Origin: Adiantum capillus-veneris
Taxonomy: Eukaryota > Streptophyta > Polypodiopsida > Polypodiales > Pteridaceae
Reading direction: 5' to 3'
DNA length: 64,000 bases
Assembly: GCA_014529385.2 (NCBI GenBank)
Contig: CM043946.1
Coordinates: forward strand, 15,891,077-15,955,076
In this document: positions 47,561 to 60,585 of the stretch, in pieces
Layout: each line of letters opens with the position of its first letter
Position numbering within the stretch: the stretch's first letter is position 1
Translations under genes and position numbers: made by a program
The notes under the pieces: generated by a model
The model's database searches: none
The model's input: only the letters and a program-made list of their open reading frames with translations
Told to the model about the DNA's origin: nothing

Positions 47561-49818
47561 TGATTCAAAAGAAGAGAAGAAGATGGGAAGTAAAGCAACA
47601 AGAATTTCAAGTCCAAGAAAAGGCACATGCATGTGGAAGATTTTGGAGAAACTTGAGAGGCAAGCGGGTTGAGAATTTTGGTAACTTGAGTCTAGTGGAT
47701 ATGTACACACATTGTAGGCAATTATATGAGCAAGAAAATACTGAAAAAATGCCATTTTATGGTTCACTCCCATATATGCCGTCTTTTTTTACTATTGAGG
47801 ATGTATGCGGTGGGTTTGAAAAGTTGGCCACTCGCAAAGCGGGAGATCTTCAAGGTATCAAGCCGGAGATGATCAAATGGACGGGAGATTTTACCCATGA
47901 GTGGATGTGTGATATGTTCAACCTTGCACTTCAACATGGTATGCCTTATGATTGGAGTACTAATTGGGTTAAGCCTTTGCATAAAGGAGGGGATGTAAAG
48001 AATGTAAGCAACTACCGGACTATAATGATTGGGTCTCTTATGGCAAAGTTGTTTGGGTGCATAATGGAGATGAAATTGAGTGATTGTGCTGAAGAGAATG
48101 ACAAGCGTGCAAAGGGACAAGCGGGTTTTCGTCGATGCCATAGCACCATTGATCATCTTGTCACTCTTCGTGTTCTCATGGAGGAAAGTCGGTTGAAAGG
48201 CAAGCGATTGTATTGTTGTTTTGCGGACTTTAAGAAAGCCTTTGATATGATTCCACGTAACAATTTGTGGAGAAGGATGGAAGAACTCCAAGTGCCAAGT
48301 GAGTTTATGCTTGCGGTTTCTCGAATCTATGAGAAGGTGATTTGTCAATTGCGCATGGGAAGAGAAATTTCAGAAATTTTTGTAAGCACTATTGGGGTTA
48401 AACAAGGATGTCAATTGTCACCAACTCTCTTTGGTCTATGCATCGATCAATTGGAACAAATGGTACTTGACTTTATGCAAGAAGAAGGCATTGAAGAGGT
48501 CACTATTTGCAATGCGGTAATCATGCTTTTGTTGTATGCGGATGATGTAGTGCTTCTAGCACACACTTTAGAGATGCACAAAAGCTTATGGTTGTCCTTG
48601 AGAACTTTTGCTTGCATAGTGGGCTGATTGTAAATGAATCCAAAACAAAGGTTATGCTTGTGAAAACCAACCATAAGGAGAAGCCATGCATTGTGTACAA
48701 CAACGAGACACTTGAAGTTGTTGAGAGCTTTAAGTACCTTGGCCTTGAGGTTCCATCCAATCACAAGTGGCATGAATGTGCTATGCGTCGTTTGGAAGCG
48801 GGAAAGAGAGCATATTATGCATTTGAGAACATGTGTAATGCGGGAAACATCAAGTGTTGGGTTCTCAAGAAGTATCTTTTTGATGCATTGGTGACACCGG
48901 TTCTTCTTTATGGAGTTGAAGTGTGGGGCGGGAGCATCTCAAAGTCTACTTGGAAAGAGTTTGAGAATGTCCAAAAGCGTTTTCTTACAAACTTTCTCCA
49001 AGTTAAGACACAAACACCATATATGCTCCTACTTCTTGAGTCGGGATCTCTTCCAATTGAGGTTATGGGCATGGAAAAGGTTGTGGAGTACATGATAAAG
49101 ATGCGTCAAAACCCCTCACATCGACTTCCTACAATTGCATGGGAAGCAAGCAAAAAAGTTCAAAAGACGCATAAAAGCAAGATCTTGAGCACGGGATGGA
49201 TGCAAGACATAAAGAAGTGGTTTGGGAGATGGGATGCATTACACTTGCTACATGATGCTTCAATTGACTCTCAAGTGAATGAAGCTTTTCTACAACGCCA
49301 ATGTATTACGGCTTGGGAGAAATCCGGTGGGTCACGCTTCATACATTACACCACCTATATTGCCCCCAACTACAAAACCATGTTCTTCGCTGAGAGAGGA
49401 AACCGTACTCACACTTACATGCTTGAGCCTATTCCCTTGTCCGCGATACGCACTATCGCAGCAATTCGGCTTAGCTCCCATTTCCTTCGATGCGAGATAG
49501 GGCGTTGGGGCAATGGAGAAGAGTCAAATCGACTGTGCACATTATGCTCACTGCAAGTTCGAGAGTCTGAGTACCACACACTATTGGAGTGCTCAGCTTT
49601 TGATCACATCCGAACTTGCTTCTCTCACATTTTCAGCCATAACTTAGACCTACACACTTTCCTCTCCCAGCCAAAGTGTGGGCTCTCCATTGCGACTCTC
49701 ATCACTACAATTTTGGAGCATCGAGAGTCACTCATCAGCCGTACACATACTACATCACATGTAACTTTGGTCCCATAGGTCATATTTGACCTCCGAGGAC
49801 GATAATAAAATCTATCTA

Positions 49819-49822
<4 letters not shown>
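47561..49822 (+). mobile_element. LINE copy 1, 5'-truncated
   Basis: Begins at ATTGATTCAAAAGAAG, matching 52241 in copy 2, so the 5' part is missing, as in incomplete target-primed reverse transcription. Reading frames 47560-48627 and 48588-49778 hold the reverse transcriptase (QAGFRRCHSTIDHL, FADFKKAFD, GVKQGC, YADD at about 48535-48546) and a C-terminal zinc-binding motif (CTLCSLQ...YHTLLEC). One base appears missing near 48570-48580, splitting the two frames just after YADD. The 3' end has the hairpin at 49778-49791, AATAAAATC and (TCTA)n-(CT)n. Confidence 0.92.
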
Positions 49823-49883
<61 letters not shown>

Positions 49884-49900
49884 AAACGGAGCCGTTTTTT
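49823..49900. repeat. (CT)n tail and 9-bp palindrome
   Basis: CT run to 49880, then AAAAAACGG-AG-CCGTTTTTT (49881-49900), a perfect 9-bp inverted repeat. Confidence 0.9.
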
Positions 49901-50112
49901 GACCTAGTAGACAGCAGTCCACTCTTTTGATCATAACTTCTTCATCCGAACTCCGATTTGGGTGATCTATAGCCTCAATCGAAGAGCACGAAGTCCTCTA
50001 CGAATTGATGTAAAGACAGAAATTTTCAGAGTTATGGAAGGCGTTTCTGTAGCAGCATTTCCGAAGTGAACAGGTTCAACAAAATTGATTCTCATTTCCT
50101 ATTTTACATACA

Positions 50113-51063
50113 ATGTCTTCCGACACTCGCAAGGGTTCTTCTTCTTCAACAAGGTCCACAACCATTGTGAAAAATGATCCAAAATCTCCCAAGTGTGGAG
50201 ATAGCAACACAACCACCCAACCAACGACATCAGAAACCATGATCGTGGCGTACTTGGTATCATTGCAAGAGACCGTAAACAAACAAGGCGAAGACTTACG
50301 AGCACTTGCAATGGAGAATGGCACACTAAGGGTACTTGTGGTTGAGAATGAGAATCTCAAGAGGACACTTGAGATGCAAAAAACACGTTTGATGCAACTT
50401 GAAGAGGAAGTCAAGGAATGTAAACGCCCTCTTGTGGACTTGAATGCTTTGAAGGAGTGGATGAGCAAAGTAGAGCATGACCATGTATTGAAAGAGGAGA
50501 AATTTGACACTATGAGCCGGGATGTATGCGACATGAAAAATGTATGCACAAACAAGTCTTGGGTTGATGTATGTGGTAGCAATGTGGTTTCTAATTCCTC
50601 ACTCATGCAAGCTATGGTTCAAACAAAGAATGTTGAGAATGTGGATGTGGAGGAGTTGAAGGAACGGGAGCGACGTTCCAAGAACATTGTTATTCGTGGA
50701 ATTCCCGAAGAGAAGTTAGAAACACCTCCTTCTCTTGCCATTGTTATTGAAGATTTCTTCAAAACCCACTTTGGCATGTCCGGAGTTATGGTCTATGGAG
50801 CACATAGAGTGGGGAAGCAAGGAGCTCCTCGCTCGGGAGAACGGCCAATTGTATGCACCATGCCGGATGAGACCAAGCGAAAGATTATCCTTGATAATAG
50901 TTGGATCTATTTGAGGGATACAAAATGTTTTGTATGTGAAGATCGCACTATTAAGCAACAAAATATGCGTCGCAAGGCATATGAGGAAAAGAATAATAAA
51001 AACAAGGAGATCTCTCATGAAGAAAATGTGCCCAAGGAGGAGGCAAGTCTCTCAAGCAAATAG
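50113..51063 (+). CDS. LINE copy 2 ORF1 (L1-type RNA-binding protein)
   Basis: 316 residues, intact. Residues 60-125 form a likely coiled coil. From about residue 190 (RRSKNIVIRGIPEEKLE) an L1 ORF1-type RRM and C-terminal domain follows, with GAHRVG and RPIVCTMPDE. L1 ORF1 proteins form trimers that coat the element RNA. The lysine-rich tail ends at 51063, followed by the start of the endonuclease region about 20 bases on. Confidence 0.85.
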   Translation: MSSDTRKGSSSSTRSTTIVKNDPKSPKCGDSNTTTQPTTSETMIVAYLVSLQETVNKQGEDLRALAMENGTLRVLVVENENLKRTLEMQKTRLMQLEEEVKECKRPLVDLNALKEWMSKVEHDHVLKEEKFDTMSRDVCDMKNVCTNKSWVDVCGSNVVSNSSLMQAMVQTKNVENVDVEELKERERRSKNIVIRGIPEEKLETPPSLAIVIEDFFKTHFGMSGVMVYGAHRVGKQGAPRSGERPIVCTMPDETKRKIILDNSWIYLRDTKCFVCEDRTIKQQNMRRKAYEEKNNKNKEISHEENVPKEEASLSSK

Positions 51064-51084
51064 GGATGCGTGACCTATGAGACC

Positions 51085-54000
51085 GAGTTACAATTGAAAA
51101 TATGCTTTTGGAATTGAAATGGATACCCATGGAATGTGGGGGTTGGCATTGATGAACTAACAAGCAAAGCCGATGTTGTACTTCTTGTTGAAACTTGGGA
51201 GCATGATATACGAAGGATTAACGGCTTGGAGGATTACAATGTACATTCATTGATGTGGTCAAAGAATCTCAAGCAACGAAGAGGACAAGGAGGGTTAGCA
51301 TGTATGGTTAAGAAAGAATTGGAAGATTTTGTATCAATTGTGAAAGATGACAAGTACAAACGTTATGTATGGCTGAAAATTATGACACCAAAAAGAGCAC
51401 CCATTTTTGTAGCCGGTTGCTACATTCCTCATCATGATTCTCCCTTTTATGCTTGCATGGATAGAGATTAACCATTTTCTAATTTGGAAGAGGACATTGC
51501 TTATTTCAAAGGTGAAGGTGATGTTATTGTATTTGGGGATATGAATGCTCGCACAAAAACATTGCAACATGATACTCAACAATTTGATATGCCATACATT
51601 TCAAGGGAGTTGGAGGAAGTTCACTTGTATGATCGTACTTCAATGGATGAGAAAGAGCCGGATCACTATGGAAAGTTACTTTTACACATGTGTAATAGCA
51701 CGGGTATGCTCATTGCCAATGGTGTATCTTTGTGGAGTGGAACCAATGGATTTACATGTAGGAGACATAATGGGGATAGTGTGATTGACTATATGCTACT
51801 CTCTGAAGCCATCATGTATCGCATAAAGAGTTTTATGTTTGGTCAATGGACCCCGGAATCCGACCATCGCACGTATGTATTGACCTTTCATGTGGAGAAG
51901 CAACTAAGCATGATAATCGCAGCCAAAGGAAAGAGAAGTTATCACTATGTATGGATTTCAAACGGGCACCAATGTACATTGAAATGGTTGAGCAAAAATT
52001 ATGGATGACAAAGCTTCAATGTGATGCACCATTGGAAACTAAATGGGAAGCTTTCAAGAAAGCTATTTGTTCTTGTGCGGAAGAATGCTTTGCCATAAAG
52101 CATCTCCATGGTATCAACAAAGATAGATCACGCAAAAGGTGGTTTGATAAAGAATGTCAAGATGCTCGAAAGTCCTTGATAAAGCTTGATGCAACTATGG
52201 ACAAAGACAACTATCGAAGTCATTTGCATACATACAAGGCATTGATTCAAAAGAAGAGAAGAAGATGGGAAGTAAAGCAACAAGAATTTCAAGTCCAAGA
52301 AAAGATACATGCATGTGGAAGATTTTGGAGAAACTTGAGAGACAAGCGGGTTGAGAATTTTGGTAATTTGAGTCTAGTGGATATGTACACACATTGTAGG
52401 CAATTATATGAGCAAGAAAATACTGAAAAAATGCCATTTTATGGTTCACTCCCATATATGCCGTCTTTTTTTACTATTGAGGATGTATGCGGTGGGTTTG
52501 AAAAGTTGGCCACTCGCAAAGCGGGAGATCTTCAAGGTATCAAGCCGGAGATGATCAAATGGACGGGAGATTTTACCCATGAGTGGATGTGTGATATGTT
52601 CAACCTTGCACTTCAACATGGTATGCCTTATGATTGGAGTACTAATTGGGTTAAGCCTTTGCATAAAGGAGGGGATGTAAAGAATGTAAGCAACTACCGG
52701 ACTATAAAGATTGGGTCTCTTATGGCAAAGTTGTTTGGGTGCATAATGGAGATGAAATTGAGTGATTGGGCTGAAGAGAATGACAAGCGTGCAAAGGGAC
52801 AAGCGGGTTTTCGTCGATGCCATAGCACCATTGATCATCTTGTCACTCTTCGTGTTCTCATGGAGGAAAGTCGGTTGAAAGGCAAGCGATTGTATTGTTG
52901 TTTTGTGGACTTTAAGAAAGCCTTTGATATGATTCCACGTAACAATTTGTGGAGAAGGATGGAAGAACTCCAAGTGCCAAGTGAGTTTATGCTTGCGGTT
53001 TCTTGAATCTATGAGAAGGTGATTTGACAATTGTGCATGGGAAGAGAAATTTCAGAAATTTTTGTAAGCACTATTGGGGTTAAACAAGGATGTCCATTGT
53101 CACCAACTCTCTTTGGTCTATGCATCGATCAATTGGAACAAATGGTACTTGACTTTATGCAAGAAGAAGGCATTGAAGAGGTCACTATTTGCAATGCGGT
53201 AATCATGCTTTTGTTGTATGCGGATGATGTAGTGCTTCTAGCACACACTTTAGAGATGCACAAAAGCTTATGGTTGTCCTTGAGAACTTTTGCTTGCATA
53301 GTGGGCTGATTGTAAATGAATCCAAAACAAAGGTTATGCTTGTGAAAACCAACCACAAGGAGAAGCCATGCATTGTGTACAACAACGAGACACTTGAAGT
53401 TGTTGAGAGCTTTAAGTACCTTGGCCTTGAGGTTCCATCCAATCACAAGTGGCATGAATGTGCTATGCGTCGTTTGGAAGCGGGAAAGAGAGCATATTAT
53501 GCATTTGAGAACATGTGTAATGCGGGAAACATCAAGTGTTGGGTTCTCAAGAAGTATCTTTTTGATGCATTGGTGACACCGGTTCTTCTTTATGGAGTTG
53601 AAGTGTGGGGCGGGAGCATCTCAAAGTCTACTTGGAAAGAGTTTGAGAATGTCCAAAAGCGTTTTCTTACAAACTTTCTCCAAGTTAAGACACAAACACC
53701 ATATATGCTCCTACTTCTTGAGTCGGGATCTCTTCCAATTGAGGTTATGGGTATGGAAAGGGTTGTGGAGTACATGATAAAGATGCGTCAAAACCCCTCC
53801 CATCGACTTCCTACAATTGCATGGGAAGCAAGCAAAAAAGTTCAAAAGACGCATAAAAGCAAGATCTTGAGCACGGGATGGATGCAAGACATAAAGAAGT
53901 GGTTTGGGAGATGGGATGCATTACACTTGCTACATGATGCTTCAATTGACTCTCAAGTGAATGAAGCTTTTCTACAACGCCAATGTATTACGGCTTGGGA

Positions 54001-54460
54001 GAAATCCGGTGGGTCACGCTTCATACATTACACCACCTATATTGCCCCCAACTACAAAACCATGTTCTTCGCTGAGAGAGGAAACCGTACTCACACTTAC
54101 ATGCTTGAGCCTATTCCCTTGTCCGCGATACGCACTATCGCAGCAATTCGGCTTAGCTCCCATTTCCTTCGATGCGAGATAGGGCGTTGGGGCAATGGAG
54201 AAGAGTCAAATCGACTGTGCACATTATGCTCACTGCAAGTTCGAGAGTCTGAGTACCACACACTATTGGAGTGCTCAGCTTTTGATCACATCCGAACTTG
54301 CTTCTCTCACATTTTCAGCCATAACTTAGACCTACACACTTTCCTCTCCCAGCCAAAGTGTGGGCTCTCCATTGCGACTCTCATCACTACAATTTTGGAG
54401 CATCGAGAGTCACTCATCAGCCGTACACATACTACATCACATGTAACTTTGGTCCCATAG
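51085..54460 (+). pseudogene. LINE copy 2 ORF2 (endonuclease-reverse transcriptase), broken
   Basis: AP-type endonuclease (WNWNGYPWN, VLLVETWE, GDMNART, ESDHR), reverse transcriptase (QAGFRRCH, FVDFKKAFD, GVKQGCPLSPTLFG, YADD) and C-terminal CX2C-H-C motif in order. Breaks: a TAA at about 51469, a frame change near 51955, TGA stops at about 53004 and 53026, and the frame change near 53250 shared with copy 1. The protein cannot be made in one piece. Confidence 0.9.
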
Positions 54461-54500
54461 GTCATATTTGACCTCCGAGGACGATAATAAAATCTATCTA

Positions 54501-54956
<456 letters not shown>

Positions 54957-55853
54957 ATGAGGAAGATGAACGATAAAGCCGACCCCCTGGAGGATGCCAT
55001 TCAAAAATGCAAAGAGAAAATGACGAAGACCGTTACCAAGTTGAACCGCAATCTCTGGGGCACAATAAACATACTCGAAGGACGCGTGCTGATCCAAGAG
55101 AGCAAGATAAGCACGCTGGAAGACCGAGTGACGGCCCAAGAGGAAGAGATCGCGTCACTCAAGAAAGATTTCGCCGAAGCACAATCAAGAAACACACTGG
55201 AAGAGGGCGAACTGCAACCCTCAGTAATCGACGAAATCAACACGATCAAGGAACAAGTACGGGCCATCAAAGAGGGAGAAGAGCAGCACAAAGAAATGAC
55301 GACTTCTTGGGTGGATGTTCTTACCAAAACTCAACAGAAGGCGGACGAAGCCGAGCAATGGATCAAGGTGGCCAAGAAAGGAAAAGGCAAGGAGATAACA
55401 CCCACGTCCACGCCCAACAACATCATCAATCAGACACTAGAGGAGGAGCAGAGGAGAAGGGTGCGCGCTTTACATGTGAGAATTTGCGGCCTTAAAGACA
55501 AAGGCAATGTGGACGAAGAAGTAAAAGAACTCACAACCTTGATGGGGATTCCTGAGCCGACGCACACAAGGGCATGGAGAGTGGGCAACATAAAGAAAAA
55601 TGGAAGCAGTGGAGAAACCTCAAAAGAAAGAGCACTCATCCTCCGTTTTCCCTCCATGGAAGCAAAGAAGTCATTCCTAAAGAAAAGACCAACTCTCAAA
55701 GAGACTGGCATCTTTCTCGGGGATGATCTCACCCTCTCGCAGATTGCTCATATGCAGGAAGTAATGCCGGAGATTAGAGCGGCAAGGGGAAAAGGCAAGA
55801 TCGCTTTTTACCGAGACGGGAAAGTGGTGATACTAGAGCGACGCTCCACATGA
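54957..55853 (+). CDS. LINE 3 ORF1 (L1-type RNA-binding protein)
   Basis: 298 residues, intact. A coiled coil covers about residues 10-95 and an RRM-like segment starts near residue 165 (RRRVRALHVRICGLKD) with HTRAWRVGN and a basic C-terminus. It is more GC-rich than copy 2 ORF1 and only distantly similar, so it comes from a different LINE family. Confidence 0.8.
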   Translation: MRKMNDKADPLEDAIQKCKEKMTKTVTKLNRNLWGTINILEGRVLIQESKISTLEDRVTAQEEEIASLKKDFAEAQSRNTLEEGELQPSVIDEINTIKEQVRAIKEGEEQHKEMTTSWVDVLTKTQQKADEAEQWIKVAKKGKGKEITPTSTPNNIINQTLEEEQRRRVRALHVRICGLKDKGNVDEEVKELTTLMGIPEPTHTRAWRVGNIKKNGSSGETSKERALILRFPSMEAKKSFLKKRPTLKETGIFLGDDLTLSQIAHMQEVMPEIRAARGKGKIAFYRDGKVVILERRST

Positions 55854-55879
55854 CGGTGCGAGACTTATGGGACCACACT

Positions 55880-58800
55880 CAAAGTAGCTGCCTAGAACTG
55901 CAATGGATCTATGCGTCTTGATGTGGGGGCTTTTGAGGATAGCTTTACTGGAAGAGACATCATCTTTTACTCTGAGACACACCAAGCCCCTGGGCAATCC
56001 ATGCCTCACATCAGCGGATACAGGTGGGAGACAGCCTATAGACAGGAGACACGCTCAGAGCACAGAGGGCGGGGCTCGGGAGGAGTGGCAGTGTTATTTA
56101 GAGAGGATCTACAGCCACTGATACATATAGCCCGCAGGGACGAGCAGGCTAGGTACATGTGGGTGCGACTGAAAGCAAAGACAGGCAGATACCTCTATGT
56201 AGCTATTTGCTACTTTCCCCCGAGTACATCAGTTTATGCATCACCCAGAGGACAGTCCCCTTTCTCTATTTTGGATGATGACATATGGGAGTTCTCTAGG
56301 GACGGTGACATTATCATCCTAGGGGACTTCAATGCTAGGACTGCCCATCACCAGGCAATGTTTTATGATACTTCAGAGGAGATGCTAAGAGAACTAGATG
56401 TTGAAGAGACGGGCCTTTCCACAATATCACACGATATGGAATATACTGAGTATGGGCGACACCTGATAGACATGGGCACTGCACATGGATTGGCCATCTT
56501 GAACGGCCTACAGAGATTTCCTGCAGCGGGAGGATTTACATGCTTCCCACACAGACATGGAGCCAGCACAGTGGACTATGTCATGGCACAGCCGAATCTC
56601 ATCTCCAGTATCCAGGATCTCACAGTTGGGCCCAAACGGTCGGGGTGGCAGTGGATCATGCTCTGGTGTCAATGACCATCTCCTTCCAGTTCAGTGTAGC
56701 ACACAGGCCACGAGTAGTAGCTCCTACTCGCTACACATTCACACGGGATACGGATTCTGTATACATGGACGGAATCTACAGACGCCTATGCACTGAGGAC
56801 CCGGGCGACCTCTGGAGGAGCTAACTACTATACTGACACAGACACTACATGAGGCAGCAGCAGAAGCCTACCCACACACCCAACCTGAGCAGAGCCGCCG
56901 ATCGGGGAGCATGCCTCAGAACAGCTGGTATGACGAGGAGTGCCGCCAGACTAGAGCCAGACTCCAGAGGGAGGTGCTGTTGGGGGACGTCACTCACAGA
57001 CAGTCACAAATTGACTTCCGACGCCTGGTGCGGCGAAAGAAGAGGGCTTTTTTGGCTCGACTCGAGCGGGATCTATATCAGCTATTCTTGAGTCAGGACT
57101 CGCGTGAGGCGTGGCGGCTCTTTCATGAGCAGTCCCCCCCCCCCCCCCGGGGGCTATTTCCTCCACACAGACATGGGGTCAGTACGCATCATCTTTGTAC
57201 ACAGTACCTGGACAACCGCCCCTCCCCAACCCCCCCGATCCATGCCCACATGCATGTGGCTTTTTCACCGCTGAGATGGTGAAGAAAGCTATTGACAGGA
57301 TGAAGACTGGGAGAGCATATGATCATGATGGCCTAGTCGCAGAGCATTTCATGCATGCCAAAGACCTACTAGCAGAGCTCCTGGCAATTATGTTTAACCG
57401 GGCCATGTGTGAGGGCCTACCGGACACTTGGAGCCTATCTACGATCGTACCTATCTTCAAATCAGGAGACCCCATGGAGCCTGGGAATTATCACACTATT
57501 ATGATTGGGCACACACTGGCACGGTTGTATGCATCCATTCTTGAGCAACAGCTGAGTAGATGGGCAGAGAGGGAAGGAATACGTGCAACTGGGCAGGCAG
57601 GATTCAAGAGAGGCTTCTCCACTCTTGACCATATCCTAACACTCAGGGCCATCATCGAGGAAGGCAGATCTCATAGGAGACGGATTTATTGTAGCTTTGT
57701 GGACTTCCGCAAAGCTTTCGACACGGTACCCAGAGCTAGACTGATGCGCAGATTACAGGAAATGGGAGTACCCACAGAACTCATTTGGGGAATCATGGCA
57801 TTGTACAGATCAGTAGTAGGGCATGTACGCACCCCGGAGGGACTTTCTACACCGGTTCACGCCACTATTGGGGTGAAGCAGGGCTGCCCGCTCTCTCCTA
57901 CCCTTTTTGGTATGTATGTGGATGAGGTTTCTGACTACATTGACAGCGATGGGGATAAAGGTGCTCAGTTGGCAGGGACATGGATTCCACTTTTGTTATA
58001 TGCTGATGACATAGTGTTGATCTCCAAATCCCCAGAGGGAATGCAACGTCAATTGGATGCTTTGCACACGTTTACACACGAAAGTGGTTTGTCTGTCAAC
58101 CTGGGTAAAACCAAGGTAATGGTGTTTAACACCACCCCACAGTGGATCAGGAGGTCAGCACCTACATTCACATACGGCCAGGAGACTGTGGAGTACACAG
58201 ACGCTTACACTTACCTTGGAGTGGTTTTTAGCGGACCTACATTCTCACTCAGAAGAGCAGCAGAGACCAGACTTACTAGAGCCCACGCAGCATTGGGTAG
58301 ATTGGAGAGGATGTGTTCGCAGGTTCAGTTTCAGGAGCCCCGGACGAAGCTCTGGCTCTTTGACACCTTGGTGGCTTCAGCACTGCTCTATGGAACAGAG
58401 ATATGGGGACCTTCACTGGATCACCACGGGAGGCCGGGTCGCTCAGACGGATGGGGGAACATGGAGAAACCTCTCGTCTCTATGATCTCGCGGCTCATTA
58501 GAGCCAAGGCATCAGTACCACGTGCCATTATCCGAGCAGAGCTAGCGGCCCCCCACTTGTGGTGGAGGCGCTCACCAGATCGGTCTCCTTCATAAACCGC
58601 ACATGGGAACTTCCTAGAGACAGATATGCTTGCATAGCACTTGAATCCTCTCGACAATTAGCCATACAAGGAGATACAACATGCTGGTATGGGAGATGAC
58701 ATCATGGTTTCGGGCACATGGGTTCAGCATAGACAGGCTGACACCATTCCATTACTCACTGGATGCACCATCTCTCACTCTTACACAGTCAGAGATCACC

Positions 58801-59565
58801 AAGCTCATCCGCCAAGACCTTACCCAGCTGGACACCAGGAGGACATGGATACAACCAGCACAGGAGTTGGGCACAAAGATGGCTTTCTACAGAGACCACC
58901 TTCTCCGGCTTACGGAAGATGGTTTTGTGGCGAGACCCAAATACATGGATACCCACTTGTCTCATGGGATACGATGTGCTATTGGCAAGTTACGCACATC
59001 TTCTCACCAGTTGCGGATTGAGACTGGGAGGTACAGCGGAGTACCAGCAGAGGACAGGACATGCTCCTTGTGTAACACGGAACCTGAGACAGAGCTACAC
59101 TATACATGCCGCTGCCCCGTCTACTACGAGATACGAGGTCGCTTCCACTGCCTATTCAGAGAGGGTTTTGGACCACTCTCAAGAGTCGTGGGATACGAAG
59201 ATCAGAGATGTCTGGGTTTGATCTTACTCGAGCTGCGCAGACACAGAGATAGCCTGATGAATGGCGAGGCTAGCCAGTCTCAAAGACGGATCACAGACTT
59301 CTTCAAAGCAGACACGAGACGGCCGCAAGAGCCACTCCCACAACAGAGCTCCCCCTCGTCTCACACGAGAGGCACACTAATTGACCGAGCGATTGAACTA
59401 GGGAAATCCAGGCGCCCACGACTGCGAAGAACTACACAGCGTCGACGGGTTCTACGACAGAAAATTCGAAGCACGCTAGCCAGGCATGCACGACGCCCGG
59501 TCAGACTACTAACCATGGAGGAAATTGATGAGATTCGCCAACAACCGATGCTAGATCTCTTGTGA
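55880..59565 (+). pseudogene. LINE 3 ORF2 (endonuclease-reverse transcriptase), broken
   Basis: Endonuclease (55890-56690: AA-stop-NCNGSM, IIFYSETHQAP, GDFNART, then a frame change near 56640 before VDHALV), reverse transcriptase (57195-58595: QAGFKRGFSTLDH, FVDFRKAFD, GVKQGCPLSPTLFG, YADD at about 57999-58010), and C-terminal region (58681-59565) with CSLCN...LHYTCRCP. Breaks: a TAG where Trp is usual at about 55891, the frame change near 56640, a stop at 56822, and a frame change near 58590. Confidence 0.88.
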
Positions 59566-59795
59566 TTCAACCATCCCAACAAGCCACCCAAATTTTCCCG
59601 CTTAAGCTTAGTCTTATGCTTGGCTCACATCGACCAACTTAGGCCCCCATAGTAGATATCTTTGTTTTGTACTGTTATTAGGCTATTTTGTTACTCTGAC
59701 TTTGTATCAGATCCACCACCTTGTAACTTTCGGGTCTCATAGGTCATTATGGCCTTTTGAAGACGTTAATATAACATTTCATTTCATTTTCTCTC
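59566..59795 (+). mobile_element. LINE 3 3' UTR
   Basis: Contains the shared 3' hairpin (AGGTC 59741-59745, GGCCT 59751-59755), AGACGTTAATATAAC and a short TTTCA repeat tail with TCTCTC. It marks the 3' end of the element that starts around 54.7 kb. Confidence 0.75.
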
Positions 59796-59885
59796 TCAAA
59801 ATCGAAGAGCACAACGCCCTTTATGCATTGATGTAAAAACGAAAAAAAAATCATACTTATGGAAGGCTTTTCTGCAACAACATTT

Positions 59886-60147
59886 TGTTGGGTTAAAGGC
59901 CTAAATAACCCCTTTTTGTACATTTTTATACTTTGTCACCTGGAACATTTTTTTTAAGTCGCTTATAATAAAAGTGGGAAAACCCAAAACTCACTAAGTG
60001 AGTTTTCCCCAAAAACGTGAGCTCTCTCTCTCTCCCTGCTTCGATCCCTAGCGCTTCCTCTCTGCTACACTCCACCTCCTGCTTCTTGCCCAATCCTTCA
60101 CTACATCGCGACGCGCACCTACCGGTACCTTCTGCTTCGCGCTTTCA
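59886..60147 (+). repeat. 5' LTR of second Copia element (candidate)
   Basis: 262 bp from TGTTGGGTTAAAGG to TTTCA, followed after three bases by AGTATCAGAGCCC (60151), a primer site close to the initiator tRNA-Met type. No 3' LTR is in the window, so the boundaries rest on TG...CA and the primer site. Confidence 0.65.
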
Positions 60148-60585
60148 ACTAGTATCAGAGCCCTATGGTTTCAAAACAGCCCTGCGCAGTCTGCTGGACA
60201 GCGAGTTAAAATTGCTCTCCCGCGATCACTTTCGCTTCCATCGCGAAGCCCCTTGCTTCCGGAGTCGAAAAGGTCACCAAAACTGCCAAAACAGACTGTT
60301 TTTAGGTCAAAACAGGTGATTTACAGGTTATAACAGATCAAAACAGCAATATGCAAGTGTACCAAAGTTGTGGGATCACATGTATTGATGTTTGTCGCGA
60401 CAAATTGAGTGAAAAGCTAAGTACAGGTGCTTGAAATTGCACTTTTCAGCTGAAATTTCAGATTTGGACAGTTTCATGTAAAGAAATTGTGGTCTATCGT
60501 ATGCAAAGTCTTGTGGTTGCTCCTATTTGCTAAAATTTTCAACCTATTGCATCTCTCTTGTATACACACTTGTGGTTGAGTTAAA